Below are positions 56,245 to 64,000 of a stretch of DNA of 64,000 nucleotides, piece after piece. The DNA is from Shewanella schlegeliana. GTDB taxonomy: Bacteria; Pseudomonadota; Gammaproteobacteria; Enterobacterales; Shewanellaceae. The position numbers and the translations under genes were made by a program. The notes below the pieces were generated by a model. The model searched no databases. It saw nothing but the letters and a program-made list of their open reading frames with translations, and was not told the origin of the DNA. The DNA lies in the NCBI RefSeq assembly GCF_016765635.1, contig NZ_JAESVD010000004.1, forward strand, positions 62,001 through 126,000, read 5' to 3'. Every line of letters begins with the position of its first letter. Within the stretch, counting starts at the first letter, position 1.

Positions 56245-56359
56245 TTAAGAAATTATCCAGCATAGGGTTTAAGACGGCGCGATTCTAACAGAGACAGAGT
56301 TATTTCTCACGCTTTCGCGGCGAAATAACTTTTTCTCGGACAAAGACAATCACAATTTA

Positions 56360-56989
56360 TTATTTTTCAACGGGATTATAAGCAACCACTCGCCCTTTTA
56401 GCTCAGTCAACTTCTCAATATCGGCTTGCATACGACTCAGCTTATCTTTAGACACATTTGGCCCGACGAACACCTTAGTTAACTGACCATCAACAGGCTT
56501 AGTCGGTAGGGTGTAAGCGGTAAAGCCTTTATCGCGAAGACGTTTAACGAGGCCTCTGACGTTGGCCGCATTATTAAAGCTCCCCAATTGAATCGTCCAA
56601 GCGGCCTTAGGCTTAGCCGCTGGCTTTGTAGACTCAGACGCAGGCTTATTCACTTGCGTACTAGCGAGCTTAGCCTCCGACTTTTGACTCTGACCGCCCT
56701 CTTCGGCTATATGCCAAGAGTCATCACTGGCTCCTTCGTCATCAGCAGATTTAGAGCCATCAGCGGGTAAAGAGCCATCAGCTAACGAATTACCATCAGC
56801 GCCTAGGTCGAGCGTTTCGATATTTTGCTCAGGCAGCTCACTTTGTTGGATCTCGGGTCTAAGAGGAATTTCAGCAAACTGCTCTTCTTCGCGCTGCTTT
56901 TTACCATCTAATATATCGGGTAAAAAGATCACCCCTAATGCCACAATGACGATGACACCAACAAGACGGTTTTGAAATTGACTAGACAA
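56360..56989 (-). CDS. dedD: DedD, SPOR-domain cell-division protein
   Basis: 209 residues from a TTG start at 56989, chosen because GGGAGAG lies just upstream and the encoded N-terminus (LSSQFQNRLVGVIVIVALGVIFLPD) is the DedD membrane helix. The TTG overlaps the folC stop (TTGTCTAG), so the two are coupled. A variable Glu/Ser/Lys-rich linker leads to a C-terminal SPOR domain (AWTIQLGSFNNAANVRGLVK, then VFVGPNVSKDKLSRMQAD) that binds denuded septal peptidoglycan. Confidence 0.92.
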   Translation of the reverse strand: MSSQFQNRLVGVIVIVALGVIFLPDILDGKKQREEEQFAEIPLRPEIQQSELPEQNIETLDLGADGNSLADGSLPADGSKSADDEGASDDSWHIAEEGGQSQKSEAKLASTQVNKPASESTKPAAKPKAAWTIQLGSFNNAANVRGLVKRLRDKGFTAYTLPTKPVDGQLTKVFVGPNVSKDKLSRMQADIEKLTELKGRVVAYNPVEK

Positions 56990-58262
56990 AATTCTCTCCC
57001 TTAAACAAATCTTTAAAGCCTGCAACAGTGTAAAATGAGCCAAATACAATTACTACATCTTCCGGCTGTAACTGCGTTTTCATTGCCTCCCAGGCGGCGC
57101 TCATCTCAGTATATGTCGAAGCGGATGCGCCTGATGGCATCAAGGCAGCAAGTTCGGCCGCCGTAGCGCCACGTGGTACAGACAGGTCGCATAAAAACCA
57201 CTGGTCCACATCGGCAGATAAGGTCTGCAGCACCGAGCGAGCATCTTTATCTTTTAACATGCCGCAAAGCGCAACCAAACGACGTTTTGGTATTGACGCT
57301 AAACGTGATTGCAAATAGCGCGCCGCATGCGGGTTATGGGCCACATCGACAATCACCTTTGGAGAGTCGTTAAGGCTTTCTAAACGTCCCGCTAACTGTG
57401 TCGTCCCTACCGCTTTAGCAATAATTTCTGCTGAGATAGTCGGGCACAAGTGCTCGAGTACCGCAATCACAGTGGCGGCATTGGGTTGAGGCAAATAGGG
57501 GAACGGCAAGTTATCTAGGTCGAAATGTTGGCCTTGATAGTGCCAATCTTTATCGCTGCAACGATAACTGAACTCACTATTGACTCGGTAAAGTGATGCG
57601 CCAACTCGATTGGCCACATCAAGCAGCGTGCTTGGGCAATCAGGCTCACCCACGATTGCAGGTCTATTGGCTCTGAAGATCCCGGCCTTTTCAGCGCCGA
57701 CCAGCTCACGGGTATCGCCTAAATAGTCTTGATGATCTAAATCGATAGAGGTCACCACCGCAATATCGGCATCGATTAAGTTGGTCGCATCTAAACGGCC
57801 GCCAAGACCGACTTCAAGCAAAACAACATCTAACTTTGCCTGTTTAAACAGATATAAACCCGCAAGGGTGGCGTATTCAAAAAAGGTTAATGAGATCTCG
57901 GCGCGCGCAGCTTCAATCGCCTCAAAAGCGGCAACCAGTGACTCATCACTGACATCGACACCATTGATCCGTACGCGTTCGTTGTACTTAAGTAGGTGCG
58001 GAGAGCTATATACACCGACTGTTTGCCCAGATAACTGTAACGCGGCTTCTATCATGGCGCAGGTCGTCCCTTTACCATTTGTGCCGCCCACAGTAACGAT
58101 TTTAGTCTGGCCAAGGTCATTTAAGCCCATACGCTCCGCGACTAGTGAAACTCGCTCAAGTCCCATATCAATTTCTGTTGGGTGAATCGCCAACAAGAAA
58201 TCTAACCAAGTATTCAATGTTGCACCCGCTTGAGGTGCAACTAAGCTTGCTCTGTTGTTCAC
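56982..58262 (-). CDS. folC: Bifunctional folylpolyglutamate / dihydrofolate synthase
   Basis: 426 residues from GTG 58262. Adds glutamate to dihydropteroate and to folates. Mur-ligase-like features: P-loop VGGTNGKGTTCAMIEAAL, VGVYSSPHLLKYNERVRING, EVGLGGRLDATNLID, LDHQDYLGDTRE, VDVAHNPHAARYL. The gap to truA is only 97 bp and holds no gene; accD, often found here in related genomes, is absent. Confidence 0.96.
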   Translation of the reverse strand: MNNRASLVAPQAGATLNTWLDFLLAIHPTEIDMGLERVSLVAERMGLNDLGQTKIVTVGGTNGKGTTCAMIEAALQLSGQTVGVYSSPHLLKYNERVRINGVDVSDESLVAAFEAIEAARAEISLTFFEYATLAGLYLFKQAKLDVVLLEVGLGGRLDATNLIDADIAVVTSIDLDHQDYLGDTRELVGAEKAGIFRANRPAIVGEPDCPSTLLDVANRVGASLYRVNSEFSYRCSDKDWHYQGQHFDLDNLPFPYLPQPNAATVIAVLEHLCPTISAEIIAKAVGTTQLAGRLESLNDSPKVIVDVAHNPHAARYLQSRLASIPKRRLVALCGMLKDKDARSVLQTLSADVDQWFLCDLSVPRGATAAELAALMPSGASASTYTEMSAAWEAMKTQLQPEDVVIVFGSFYTVAGFKDLFKGENFV

Positions 58263-58359
58263 AAAAATTTATCCATTAGAAGCGTGAAAGGTCTACGCCT
58301 TAATTAAGCAATCACCTGTATAAAGCTATCATCCGTAACAAACGTTAAACCCTGCTTAA

Positions 58360-59145
58360 TTAGTCCAGCATGAATAGCGGGCCAAGCGACAACTTAGGCA
58401 GTTGATAACTTTCAGGGTAAGTCACATCCACAAGATACAAGCCATTTGGTTTCGCAGTCGCCGCAGCTTTATTTCTGTCTTTAAGTGCCAGTAGCTGTTC
58501 AATCCACTCAACTGGCTGATTACCTAAACCGACTTCCAGCAGTGAGCCAACAATATTTCGCACCATATGATGCAAGAAGGCATTGGCCTTAATATCGACA
58601 CAAATATACATGCCTTGACGAGTCACGTTGACTTCATGCACGCAGCGAAACGGTGTATTAGACTGGCACTGAACGGCCCTAAAACTGGTAAAGTCCTGCT
58701 CACCTAGAAGGTATTGTGCCGCTTGATGCATCTTCGACTCATCAATATCACCAGGATAGTGGCTCACACCACTACGCAAAATGCCTGGGCGTAGTTGATG
58801 GTTGTAGATCATGTAACGGTAACGTCTCGCAGTAGCAGTAAAACGAGCATGAAACTCATCATCGACAATTTTGACCCAGCGCACCGCAATATTGTCTGGT
58901 AGGTTAACATTAACGCCTAAGGTCCATGCCGTCTCTTTTCGAATAGCATTAGTCTCAAAATGCACCACTTGGCCTGTCGCGTGAACGCCTGCGTCGGTAC
59001 GGCCGGCACACTGCACGGCAATAGGCTCGTTCGCGACGATTGAAAGCGCTTTTTCTAGTCGCTCCTGTACTGTGTCAACTTCCGCCTGACGTTGCCATCC
59101 GAAATATTGACTACCATCGTACTCTATACCTAGCGCAACTCGCAT
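58360..59145 (-). CDS. truA: tRNA pseudouridine(38-40) synthase
   Basis: 261 residues from ATG 59145 ([18 protein letters not shown]), with GAGGTG just upstream; an earlier in-frame start exists but lacks this. Catalytic Asp51 is in [15 protein letters not shown], and [16 protein letters not shown] and [15 protein letters not shown] are the other conserved blocks. It modifies the anticodon stem-loop. It lies between fimV and folC. Confidence 0.97.
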   Translation of the reverse strand: MRVALGIEYDGSQYFGWQRQAEVDTVQERLEKALSIVANEPIAVQCAGRTDAGVHATGQVVHFETNAIRKETAWTLGVNVNLPDNIAVRWVKIVDDEFHARFTATARRYRYMIYNHQLRPGILRSGVSHYPGDIDESKMHQAAQYLLGEQDFTSFRAVQCQSNTPFRCVHEVNVTRQGMYICVDIKANAFLHHMVRNIVGSLLEVGLGNQPVEWIEQLLALKDRNKAAATAKPNGLYLVDVTYPESYQLPKLSLGPLFMLD

Positions 59146-59271
59146 CCCACACCTCAATCACTCGGTTAAACTGTTACCCGGCGCGCCAACTAATATTTGG
59201 CTAATACGTCGAATAAACGAAATCATTTAATAGCCGGCGATTCTAGCATACTCAAGGTAAACGATAAGTAT

Positions 59272-59300
59272 AAAAAAGGCGCCATAGGCGCCGTTTTTTT
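59272..59300 (-). terminator. Terminator of fimV
   Basis: GGCGCC/GGCGCC stem with ATA loop flanked by A6 and T7, just after the fimV stop. Confidence 0.82.
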
Positions 59301-59310
59301 GTATTGATTT

Positions 59311-62300
59311 TTAAACTAACTCTTTGAGTAAGCCTGCGGCCTCGGCCTGCTGACGGTCATTACCATCGAGCTCGACCTCTTTTAACAGTGCGCGCGCACT
59401 ATCACTATCGTCGATCTCGATATAGGCTCGGGCTAAATCCAACTTAGCATTAACTGAGTTTTCCTCATCATCGACATCGACCATAGGAGTATTGCCTTTC
59501 AATGAGTTTAAATCACCCATGTCGACATCTAGCTCTTTATACAGGTCAGTTTCGCCGTTATCTTCATCAGCTTCACTCAAGAGTCTGTCGATATCGATAA
59601 AACCATTATCCTTCTGGAAGGTGGTTAAATCGTGCATAGCGACGGCACTCTTACCTGCGCTATTAGCACTTGCTTCTTCGGCATCGAGCGCAGCTAAGGC
59701 TTCATCGACTGTGAGCTTATTATTATCGTCGAGGGTAAAAGTATCATCATCGGCCAGTTCAAGATCGATATCTTGTGAGCTCCCCTCCGACGCTAAACCT
59801 TTAAATAACTCGTCGTCGGAAAGGTCTGCTGACACACCATTTGTAACATCAAAATCCAATGTGGTTTCAGAGTTTTCATCCTTCTGATTGACGATACTCT
59901 CCCAGTCAATAGAGGTTTCTTCTACCTTTTTATTACCCTTTAGATCATCAAAGAAACCACTCTCTTTTTCGCTCTTTGGTGGTGGGGTTTGCTCAACTTC
60001 CACCTCAGAATCTTTTGAGTCAAACTCCTCATCTGGCAATGTAAAATCGAGTAAAGCTTCTGACGAATCGACCTTGCTCACTTCACTATCTTGGCTCGGC
60101 TTAATGCTAGCGTTATCAAAATCACTTAAGTCAAAATCTAGGCTATTACTCTCTTGAGCCTTTGTCGGAGCAGGCTCTATTTTGTCACCACTCGACTCCT
60201 CGACAGGTTCAAGTGGTGCCGTAGGCTCTACACTTGGCGCTTCAAGGTCAGCAAGTAACGCATCGAGTTCGCTATCGAGCTCACTCTCAGATTTCTCTGT
60301 ATCGCTATCTTGGTCTAACTCAAGCTCTGCCGCGATTTCAAACCCAGCCTCTAACTCTGCAGCCATCTCATCTGAAAGAGAGTCGATATCTTTGTGTTCA
60401 CTAGCGTCATCTTTAGGCTTATTCTCCCCCTCAAGCTCTGCCAACAGTGCATCAAGATCATCTTCACTACCCGCTGCTGATTCAACATCTGCCACCTTCT
60501 GTTGTGGTGACTCATCAAAACCTGCAAGCAAAGCGTCTATATCATCATCTTTGCCGCTAACTTCGGTCTCTGCCGCTGCTTCTGCAGGCTCGTCAAACCC
60601 TGCCAGCAAAGCATCTATGTCATCATCTTTGCCACTAACTTCTGTCTCTGTCGCAGCTTCAGCAGTCTCATCAAACCCTGCCAGCAAAGCGTCTCTGTCA
60701 TCATCATTCGCACTTACGTCTGTTACTGCCGTTGCTTCAGCAGTCTCATCAAATCCTGCTAGCAAGGCGTCTATGTCATCATCTTTCGCACTTACGTCTG
60801 TTACTGCCGTTGCTTCTGTTGGCTCATCAAATCCTGCTAGCAAGGCGTCTATGTCGTCATCTTGAGTGCTAGCTTCAACTTCTGCAGCCTGCTTTTGTGC
60901 AGAATCGTTCTCTGCTGCGGGCTCATCGAAGCCTGCTAGCAGCGCGTCTAAATCATCTTCCTGGGCACTTATTTTGGTATCTGTTGTATCGGCAGGTTCA
61001 TCAAAGCCTGCCAGCAATGAGTCAAGATCCTCCTCTGCCGCGTTTGCGTCAGCAGCTTTATCTTCTTCAGGCTCATCAAAGCCGGCAAGCAAAGAATCAA
61101 GATCGTCTTCTTCTGCCGTTTTCGCGCCAGCATTAAACTCATCCCCTTGCTCCTGTTCTCCCATGGCCTCGGCCCACAAGTCATCTAATGACTGACCTTC
61201 ATCCAGAGCCTCTTCAACCACAATGTCTTGTTCTTCAGCCTGACGGACCGCACTCGCAACCGCGATATCCTGTAGTGGTTTATCGTCACTATGGGTATCA
61301 TCAGTGTCAAGATGGACAGCTAAATCATCGGCATCGTCAGCTTTAGCAGCAACATCAGAGTCAATCTCTTTATCTACTGCGATTACATCTTTATCTGCTG
61401 CAATTTGCTGTTCATCTTGCGGCTCCTCAGCACTGTTTTCGTTTCTACGACGGATAAACAGCCAGAATAACGCCACAACAAGTAACGCAGGTAATACGGC
61501 ACCAGCCACTAATAACAGAGGGTTATCCATAATGGTTCGCCACAGATCAGAAGTCGGTTCCTGCTTTGGCGAGCTGAATGCACCAAGTTGCTGCTGTTTA
61601 AGTTGCAGTTCTTGATTTAGGGCTTCATTTTCAGATTTGGAATCTTGCAACGCCTTTTTTAGCAGAGCGTTTTCATCTTTAAGCTGGGCGATTTCCTGCT
61701 GGAACGCCTCTGTATCGGACGATCCTACGACAATCTCATCACTTGCTCGTGCAAGCTCATCGGTCAGCTCTAGGTTTTGAGCTTGGATCTCTTCTATCTG
61801 CTTGGTGAGTGCATCAACTTCTGCCGATAACTCTGCAATTAATGGGTTTGGCTTAGCGGCTACCGGAGATTTAGCCAATACACCGGGCTTTGGACTCTCT
61901 ACCTTTGCAGCCGCAGCTTGCACGGTCACGCTTGGTTTAGTTGACTTAGTGACTAGGTTAGCAGATGACCAATTTCGATCGTTACGCTCGGCGCGGGCTT
62001 TAGCATCTGCTTGAGAGGTTTGCTGCATTACCGCTTTCGTCGGCACCAGCAAAATCATGCCGCGCTCTAAGCTGTTATAGTTTTTACTTGAAAATGCATG
62101 GGGGTTGGCATCATACAGCGCTGCCATCACTTGATACACGGTGACGCTATTATCAGGCTTTACGGCTTGAGCGATACTCCAGAATGTATCAGCCGACGTT
62201 GTCGGGCCATATTGACGAACGCTCTGTTCATTAACTTTTACTTGGCCGTCAGGGCCGGTAATTTTTAATGGCTCAGCAACAACAGAATTAATCGAAGGGG

Positions 62301-62361
62301 CGGCAATAGCCACTAACCCTGTGGCAAATAAACCGACAAGATGCGAAGTGCGAAAGTTCAT
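59311..62361 (-). CDS. fimV: FimV-like polar hub protein with a large acidic repeat domain
   Basis: 1016 residues from ATG 62361, preceded by AAGGGAAGG. Signal peptide (to about residue 30), a FimV N-terminal LysM-type region (TFWSIAQAVKPDNSVTVYQVM and NYNSLERGMILLVP), a coiled coil, one membrane helix (about 283-305) with RRR after it, then a very acidic cytoplasmic region. That region contains nine tandem units of the type DDIDALLAGFDEP. The C-terminus is the conserved FimV domain (NAKLDLARAYIEIDDSDSARALLKEV). Polar organiser of flagella, pili and chemosystems by family knowledge. A 78-bp-period DNA array underlies the repeats. Confidence 0.93.
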   Translation of the reverse strand: MNFRTSHLVGLFATGLVAIAAPSINSVVAEPLKITGPDGQVKVNEQSVRQYGPTTSADTFWSIAQAVKPDNSVTVYQVMAALYDANPHAFSSKNYNSLERGMILLVPTKAVMQQTSQADAKARAERNDRNWSSANLVTKSTKPSVTVQAAAAKVESPKPGVLAKSPVAAKPNPLIAELSAEVDALTKQIEEIQAQNLELTDELARASDEIVVGSSDTEAFQQEIAQLKDENALLKKALQDSKSENEALNQELQLKQQQLGAFSSPKQEPTSDLWRTIMDNPLLLVAGAVLPALLVVALFWLFIRRRNENSAEEPQDEQQIAADKDVIAVDKEIDSDVAAKADDADDLAVHLDTDDTHSDDKPLQDIAVASAVRQAEEQDIVVEEALDEGQSLDDLWAEAMGEQEQGDEFNAGAKTAEEDDLDSLLAGFDEPEEDKAADANAAEEDLDSLLAGFDEPADTTDTKISAQEDDLDALLAGFDEPAAENDSAQKQAAEVEASTQDDDIDALLAGFDEPTEATAVTDVSAKDDDIDALLAGFDETAEATAVTDVSANDDDRDALLAGFDETAEAATETEVSGKDDDIDALLAGFDEPAEAAAETEVSGKDDDIDALLAGFDESPQQKVADVESAAGSEDDLDALLAELEGENKPKDDASEHKDIDSLSDEMAAELEAGFEIAAELELDQDSDTEKSESELDSELDALLADLEAPSVEPTAPLEPVEESSGDKIEPAPTKAQESNSLDFDLSDFDNASIKPSQDSEVSKVDSSEALLDFTLPDEEFDSKDSEVEVEQTPPPKSEKESGFFDDLKGNKKVEETSIDWESIVNQKDENSETTLDFDVTNGVSADLSDDELFKGLASEGSSQDIDLELADDDTFTLDDNNKLTVDEALAALDAEEASANSAGKSAVAMHDLTTFQKDNGFIDIDRLLSEADEDNGETDLYKELDVDMGDLNSLKGNTPMVDVDDEENSVNAKLDLARAYIEIDDSDSARALLKEVELDGNDRQQAEAAGLLKELV
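60445..61110 (-). repeat. Tandem array inside fimV, 78-bp core period
   Basis: The TGCNAGCAARGCGTCT-type block recurs at 60523, 60601, 60679, 60757 and 60835, exactly 78 bp apart, with more diverged units on both sides at spacings of 99 and 75 bp. Each unit encodes 26 residues centred on DALLAGFDE. The equal spacing and near identity suggest recent unit duplication. Confidence 0.88.
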
Positions 62362-62485
62362 CAATCCTTCCCTTTAAAGCACGCTGGAGTCACCACCCTG
62401 GTGACGAGCTTTAGGCATTGTATTTATTGAGATTACTATAAACTAGATTCAGCTACCCTGCTACTGTTCACAACTTTAAAACATA

Positions 62486-62510
62486 AAAAGCCCGCGTAAT
62501 GCGGGCTTTT
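62486..62510 (-). terminator. Terminator of asd
   Basis: AAAAGCCCGC/GCGGGCTTTT stem with GTAAT loop, 32 bp past the asd stop. Confidence 0.9.
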
Positions 62511-62541
62511 TAATCAGTTTAGCTAACAGATAGATCAGGAA

Positions 62542-63558
62542 TTAATAATAATCTCTAATCAAAACCTCTGCGATCTGGACACTGTTTAGCGCAGCACCTT
62601 TACGGATGTTATCTGAAACAACCCAAAGGTTAATGCCGTTTTCATGAGAGATGTCTTTTCTCACGCGGCCAACATAGACAGGATCTGTCCCTGCACCTTC
62701 GGTAATTGCAGTAGGGTAATCTTCATCGCCTTCAAATAACTCAACACCGTCAGCACCACGTAATACCGATTTAATATCTTCGGCATCGACAGGTTGCAGT
62801 GTTTCTAAGTGAATCGCCTCAGAGTGACCGTAGAAGACGGGGACACGCACCGCCGTTGGGTTAACCACTATGCTGTCGTCACCGAAGATCTTCTGCGTTT
62901 CCCACACCATTTTCATCTCTTCTTTGGTGTAGCCGTTATCCATAAACTTATCGATTTGTGGCAATACGTTAAACGCAATCTGCTTAGGATAAGTTTTAGG
63001 TTCTACTGGTAAGCCTTGTAGCAGTTTAGCGCACTGACCCGCTAACTCTTCAATCGCCTGCTTACCTGAACCCGATACTGACTGATAGGTCGCTACGTTA
63101 ATACGTGAAATACCATACGCATCATAGATAGGCTTAAGAGCAACCAACATCTGAATCGTTGAACAGTTTGGGTTCGCGATGATGTTACGGTTTCTGAAAT
63201 CGGCAATAGCTTCAGGGTTCACTTCTGGGATCACCAATGGTACATCGATGTCATATCTGAAGTGCGAGGTGTTATCGATAACAACACAGCCGTTTTCAGC
63301 GGCGATTGGCGCCCACTTAGCTGATACGTCACCACCTGCTGAGAAGAAACCGATTTGAGCCTGTGACCAGTCAAAGGTGTCTACATCTAAAATCTCGACC
63401 TGTTTACCGTGGAAGCTGACCGTATTACCGGCGCTGCGACTGCTGGCTAATGGAAATAAATTAGCAACCGGAAAGTTACGCTCTTCGAGGATCTCAATCA
63501 TTGTTTGACCCACTGCGCCCGATGCACCTAATACGACAACATTAAATTCCTGCGACAT
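62542..63558 (-). CDS. asd: Aspartate-semialdehyde dehydrogenase
   Basis: 338 residues from ATG 63558 (MSQEFNVVVLGASGAVGQTM); the upstream in-frame extension is not family-like. Reduces aspartyl phosphate to the semialdehyde for lysine, methionine and threonine synthesis. NADP motif GASGAVGQ, catalytic Cys132 in IIANPNCSTIQ, YQSVSGSGKQAIEEL, and VRVPVFYGHSEAIHLET. It begins two bases after the pdxB stop, so these are likely co-transcribed. Confidence 0.97.
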   Translation of the reverse strand: MSQEFNVVVLGASGAVGQTMIEILEERNFPVANLFPLASSRSAGNTVSFHGKQVEILDVDTFDWSQAQIGFFSAGGDVSAKWAPIAAENGCVVIDNTSHFRYDIDVPLVIPEVNPEAIADFRNRNIIANPNCSTIQMLVALKPIYDAYGISRINVATYQSVSGSGKQAIEELAGQCAKLLQGLPVEPKTYPKQIAFNVLPQIDKFMDNGYTKEEMKMVWETQKIFGDDSIVVNPTAVRVPVFYGHSEAIHLETLQPVDAEDIKSVLRGADGVELFEGDEDYPTAITEGAGTDPVYVGRVRKDISHENGINLWVVSDNIRKGAALNSVQIAEVLIRDYY

Positions 63559-63560
63559 AA

Positions 63561-64000
63561 TTACAGCTCGACTCCTGAAAACCCTAAATTGGATAACCAA
63601 TTTACATTAGTTTGCCCCGAATTGCCTACCTTTAATGCACTAAATTCACGGCGATGAGTGTGATTTTTTCTCATATGATCAAACCCCTGGTTATTTAGAA
63701 ACTGTTTTCTAAATAATTCGTCATCATCGCGTAAATCATAGACAAATCTAGCCAACTGTAATAATGCTCTTTCATCGCTGATTTCCTGCACTAAAACCCG
63801 CTCACTCCACAGTGCTGGCAGTAACGACTCCATCTGTTTGTCAGCGTTAATTTGAAGCACCTCAGCCAACTTCTGATACAGCATATAGGTGCCGCGCGCC
63901 TTACCTTCTAATGAATAGCCCGCGATATGGGGCGTACAAAACTCAACATAGGGTACCAACTCTGGCATAGGATTAGGCTCGCCTTCCCACACATCGAGCA
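63561..64000 (-). CDS. pdxB: Erythronate-4-phosphate dehydrogenase, C-terminal part
   Basis: Partial: the frame runs off the window's right end. About 146 codons remain, beginning [10 protein letters not shown], the D-2-hydroxyacid dehydrogenase active-site region, then [19 protein letters not shown] with the catalytic His, and a C-terminal PdxB-specific extension of about 90 residues. It acts in pyridoxal phosphate synthesis. It is directly followed by asd on the same strand, the arrangement in Shewanella-like genomes. Confidence 0.93.
   Translation of the reverse strand, partial: LDVWEGEPNPMPELVPYVEFCTPHIAGYSLEGKARGTYMLYQKLAEVLQINADKQMESLLPALWSERVLVQEISDERALLQLARFVYDLRDDDELFRKQFLNNQGFDHMRKNHTHRREFSALKVGNSGQTNVNWLSNLGFSGVEL

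Noticed and set aside
60445..61110. CRISPR-like array
   Set aside because: Units are contiguous coding repeats in one frame of fimV, with no unique spacers.
59492..61195. Several long plus-strand open frames opposite fimV
   Set aside because: They arise from the Glu/Asp/Ser-rich codon pattern of the fimV repeats read antisense, giving serine-rich low-complexity peptides with no start context. The minus-strand protein has clear FimV domains.

Overview
The window looks like a chromosomal segment of a marine Shewanella-type gammaproteobacterium. This is inferred from protein content and gene order: pflB-pflA-yfbV-ackA-pta; a multihaem cytochrome lipoprotein; tesA / ybbA-ybbP; sohB and a VolA-type lipase; yciK / rluB-scpB-scpA-yciO-rnm; yciB-yciI-xthA; and purF-cvpA-dedD-folC-truA-fimV-asd-pdxB. 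No tRNA, rRNA, CRISPR array, prophage or insertion sequence was found. Most genes are ordinary chromosomal genes. Accessory character is concentrated at about 6.4-10.6 kb, 20-24 kb and 46-52 kb.

Layout. 0-5.6 kb: anaerobic pyruvate and acetate fermentation (pyruvate formate-lyase C-terminus, its activase, acetate kinase, phosphate acetyltransferase). 5.6-10.6 kb: a small monooxygenase-like protein, a tetrahaem c-type cytochrome lipoprotein, a LuxR-type regulator without a synthase, an unknown lipoprotein and a 32-codon acidic small ORF with a structured leader. Long AT-rich spacers here hold an inverted pair of DnaA-box-like sequences and a 23-bp dyad. 10.9-18.4 kb: methyltransferase plus AI-2E-type permease, folX-yfcH, a YbbA/YbbP ABC system and tesA. 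18.5-25.1 kb: a DUF481 outer-membrane protein, a lipoprotein that fuses a parallel beta-helix to a two-CxxCH domain, a stand-alone paralogue of that second domain, and an AraC-type regulator. A consensus CRP site precedes the fusion gene.

25.2-36.4 kb: SohB, a VolA-like lipase lipoprotein, YciK, then the rnm-yciO-scpA-scpB-rluB run, a lysine-rich secreted protein, yciB-yciI and xthA. 36.5-46.4 kb: two chemoreceptors, DUF1097 and DUF4250 proteins, a metallo-beta-lactamase-fold hydrolase, an S33 peptidase, galT and a LysR regulator. 46.4-51.8 kb: a small carbohydrate locus with a GH97 enzyme, a lipoprotein glycosidase and an AraC regulator; direct repeats with a 21-bp period upstream of the glycosidase look like its operator. 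51.9-64 kb: topB, then the purF-to-pdxB block. That block lacks accD between folC and truA, and its fimV carries a 78-bp-period tandem array.

Genes are closely packed and most units end in recognisable intrinsic terminators, many shared by convergent genes. Function calls rest on visible motifs and family recognition only; no database search was run.
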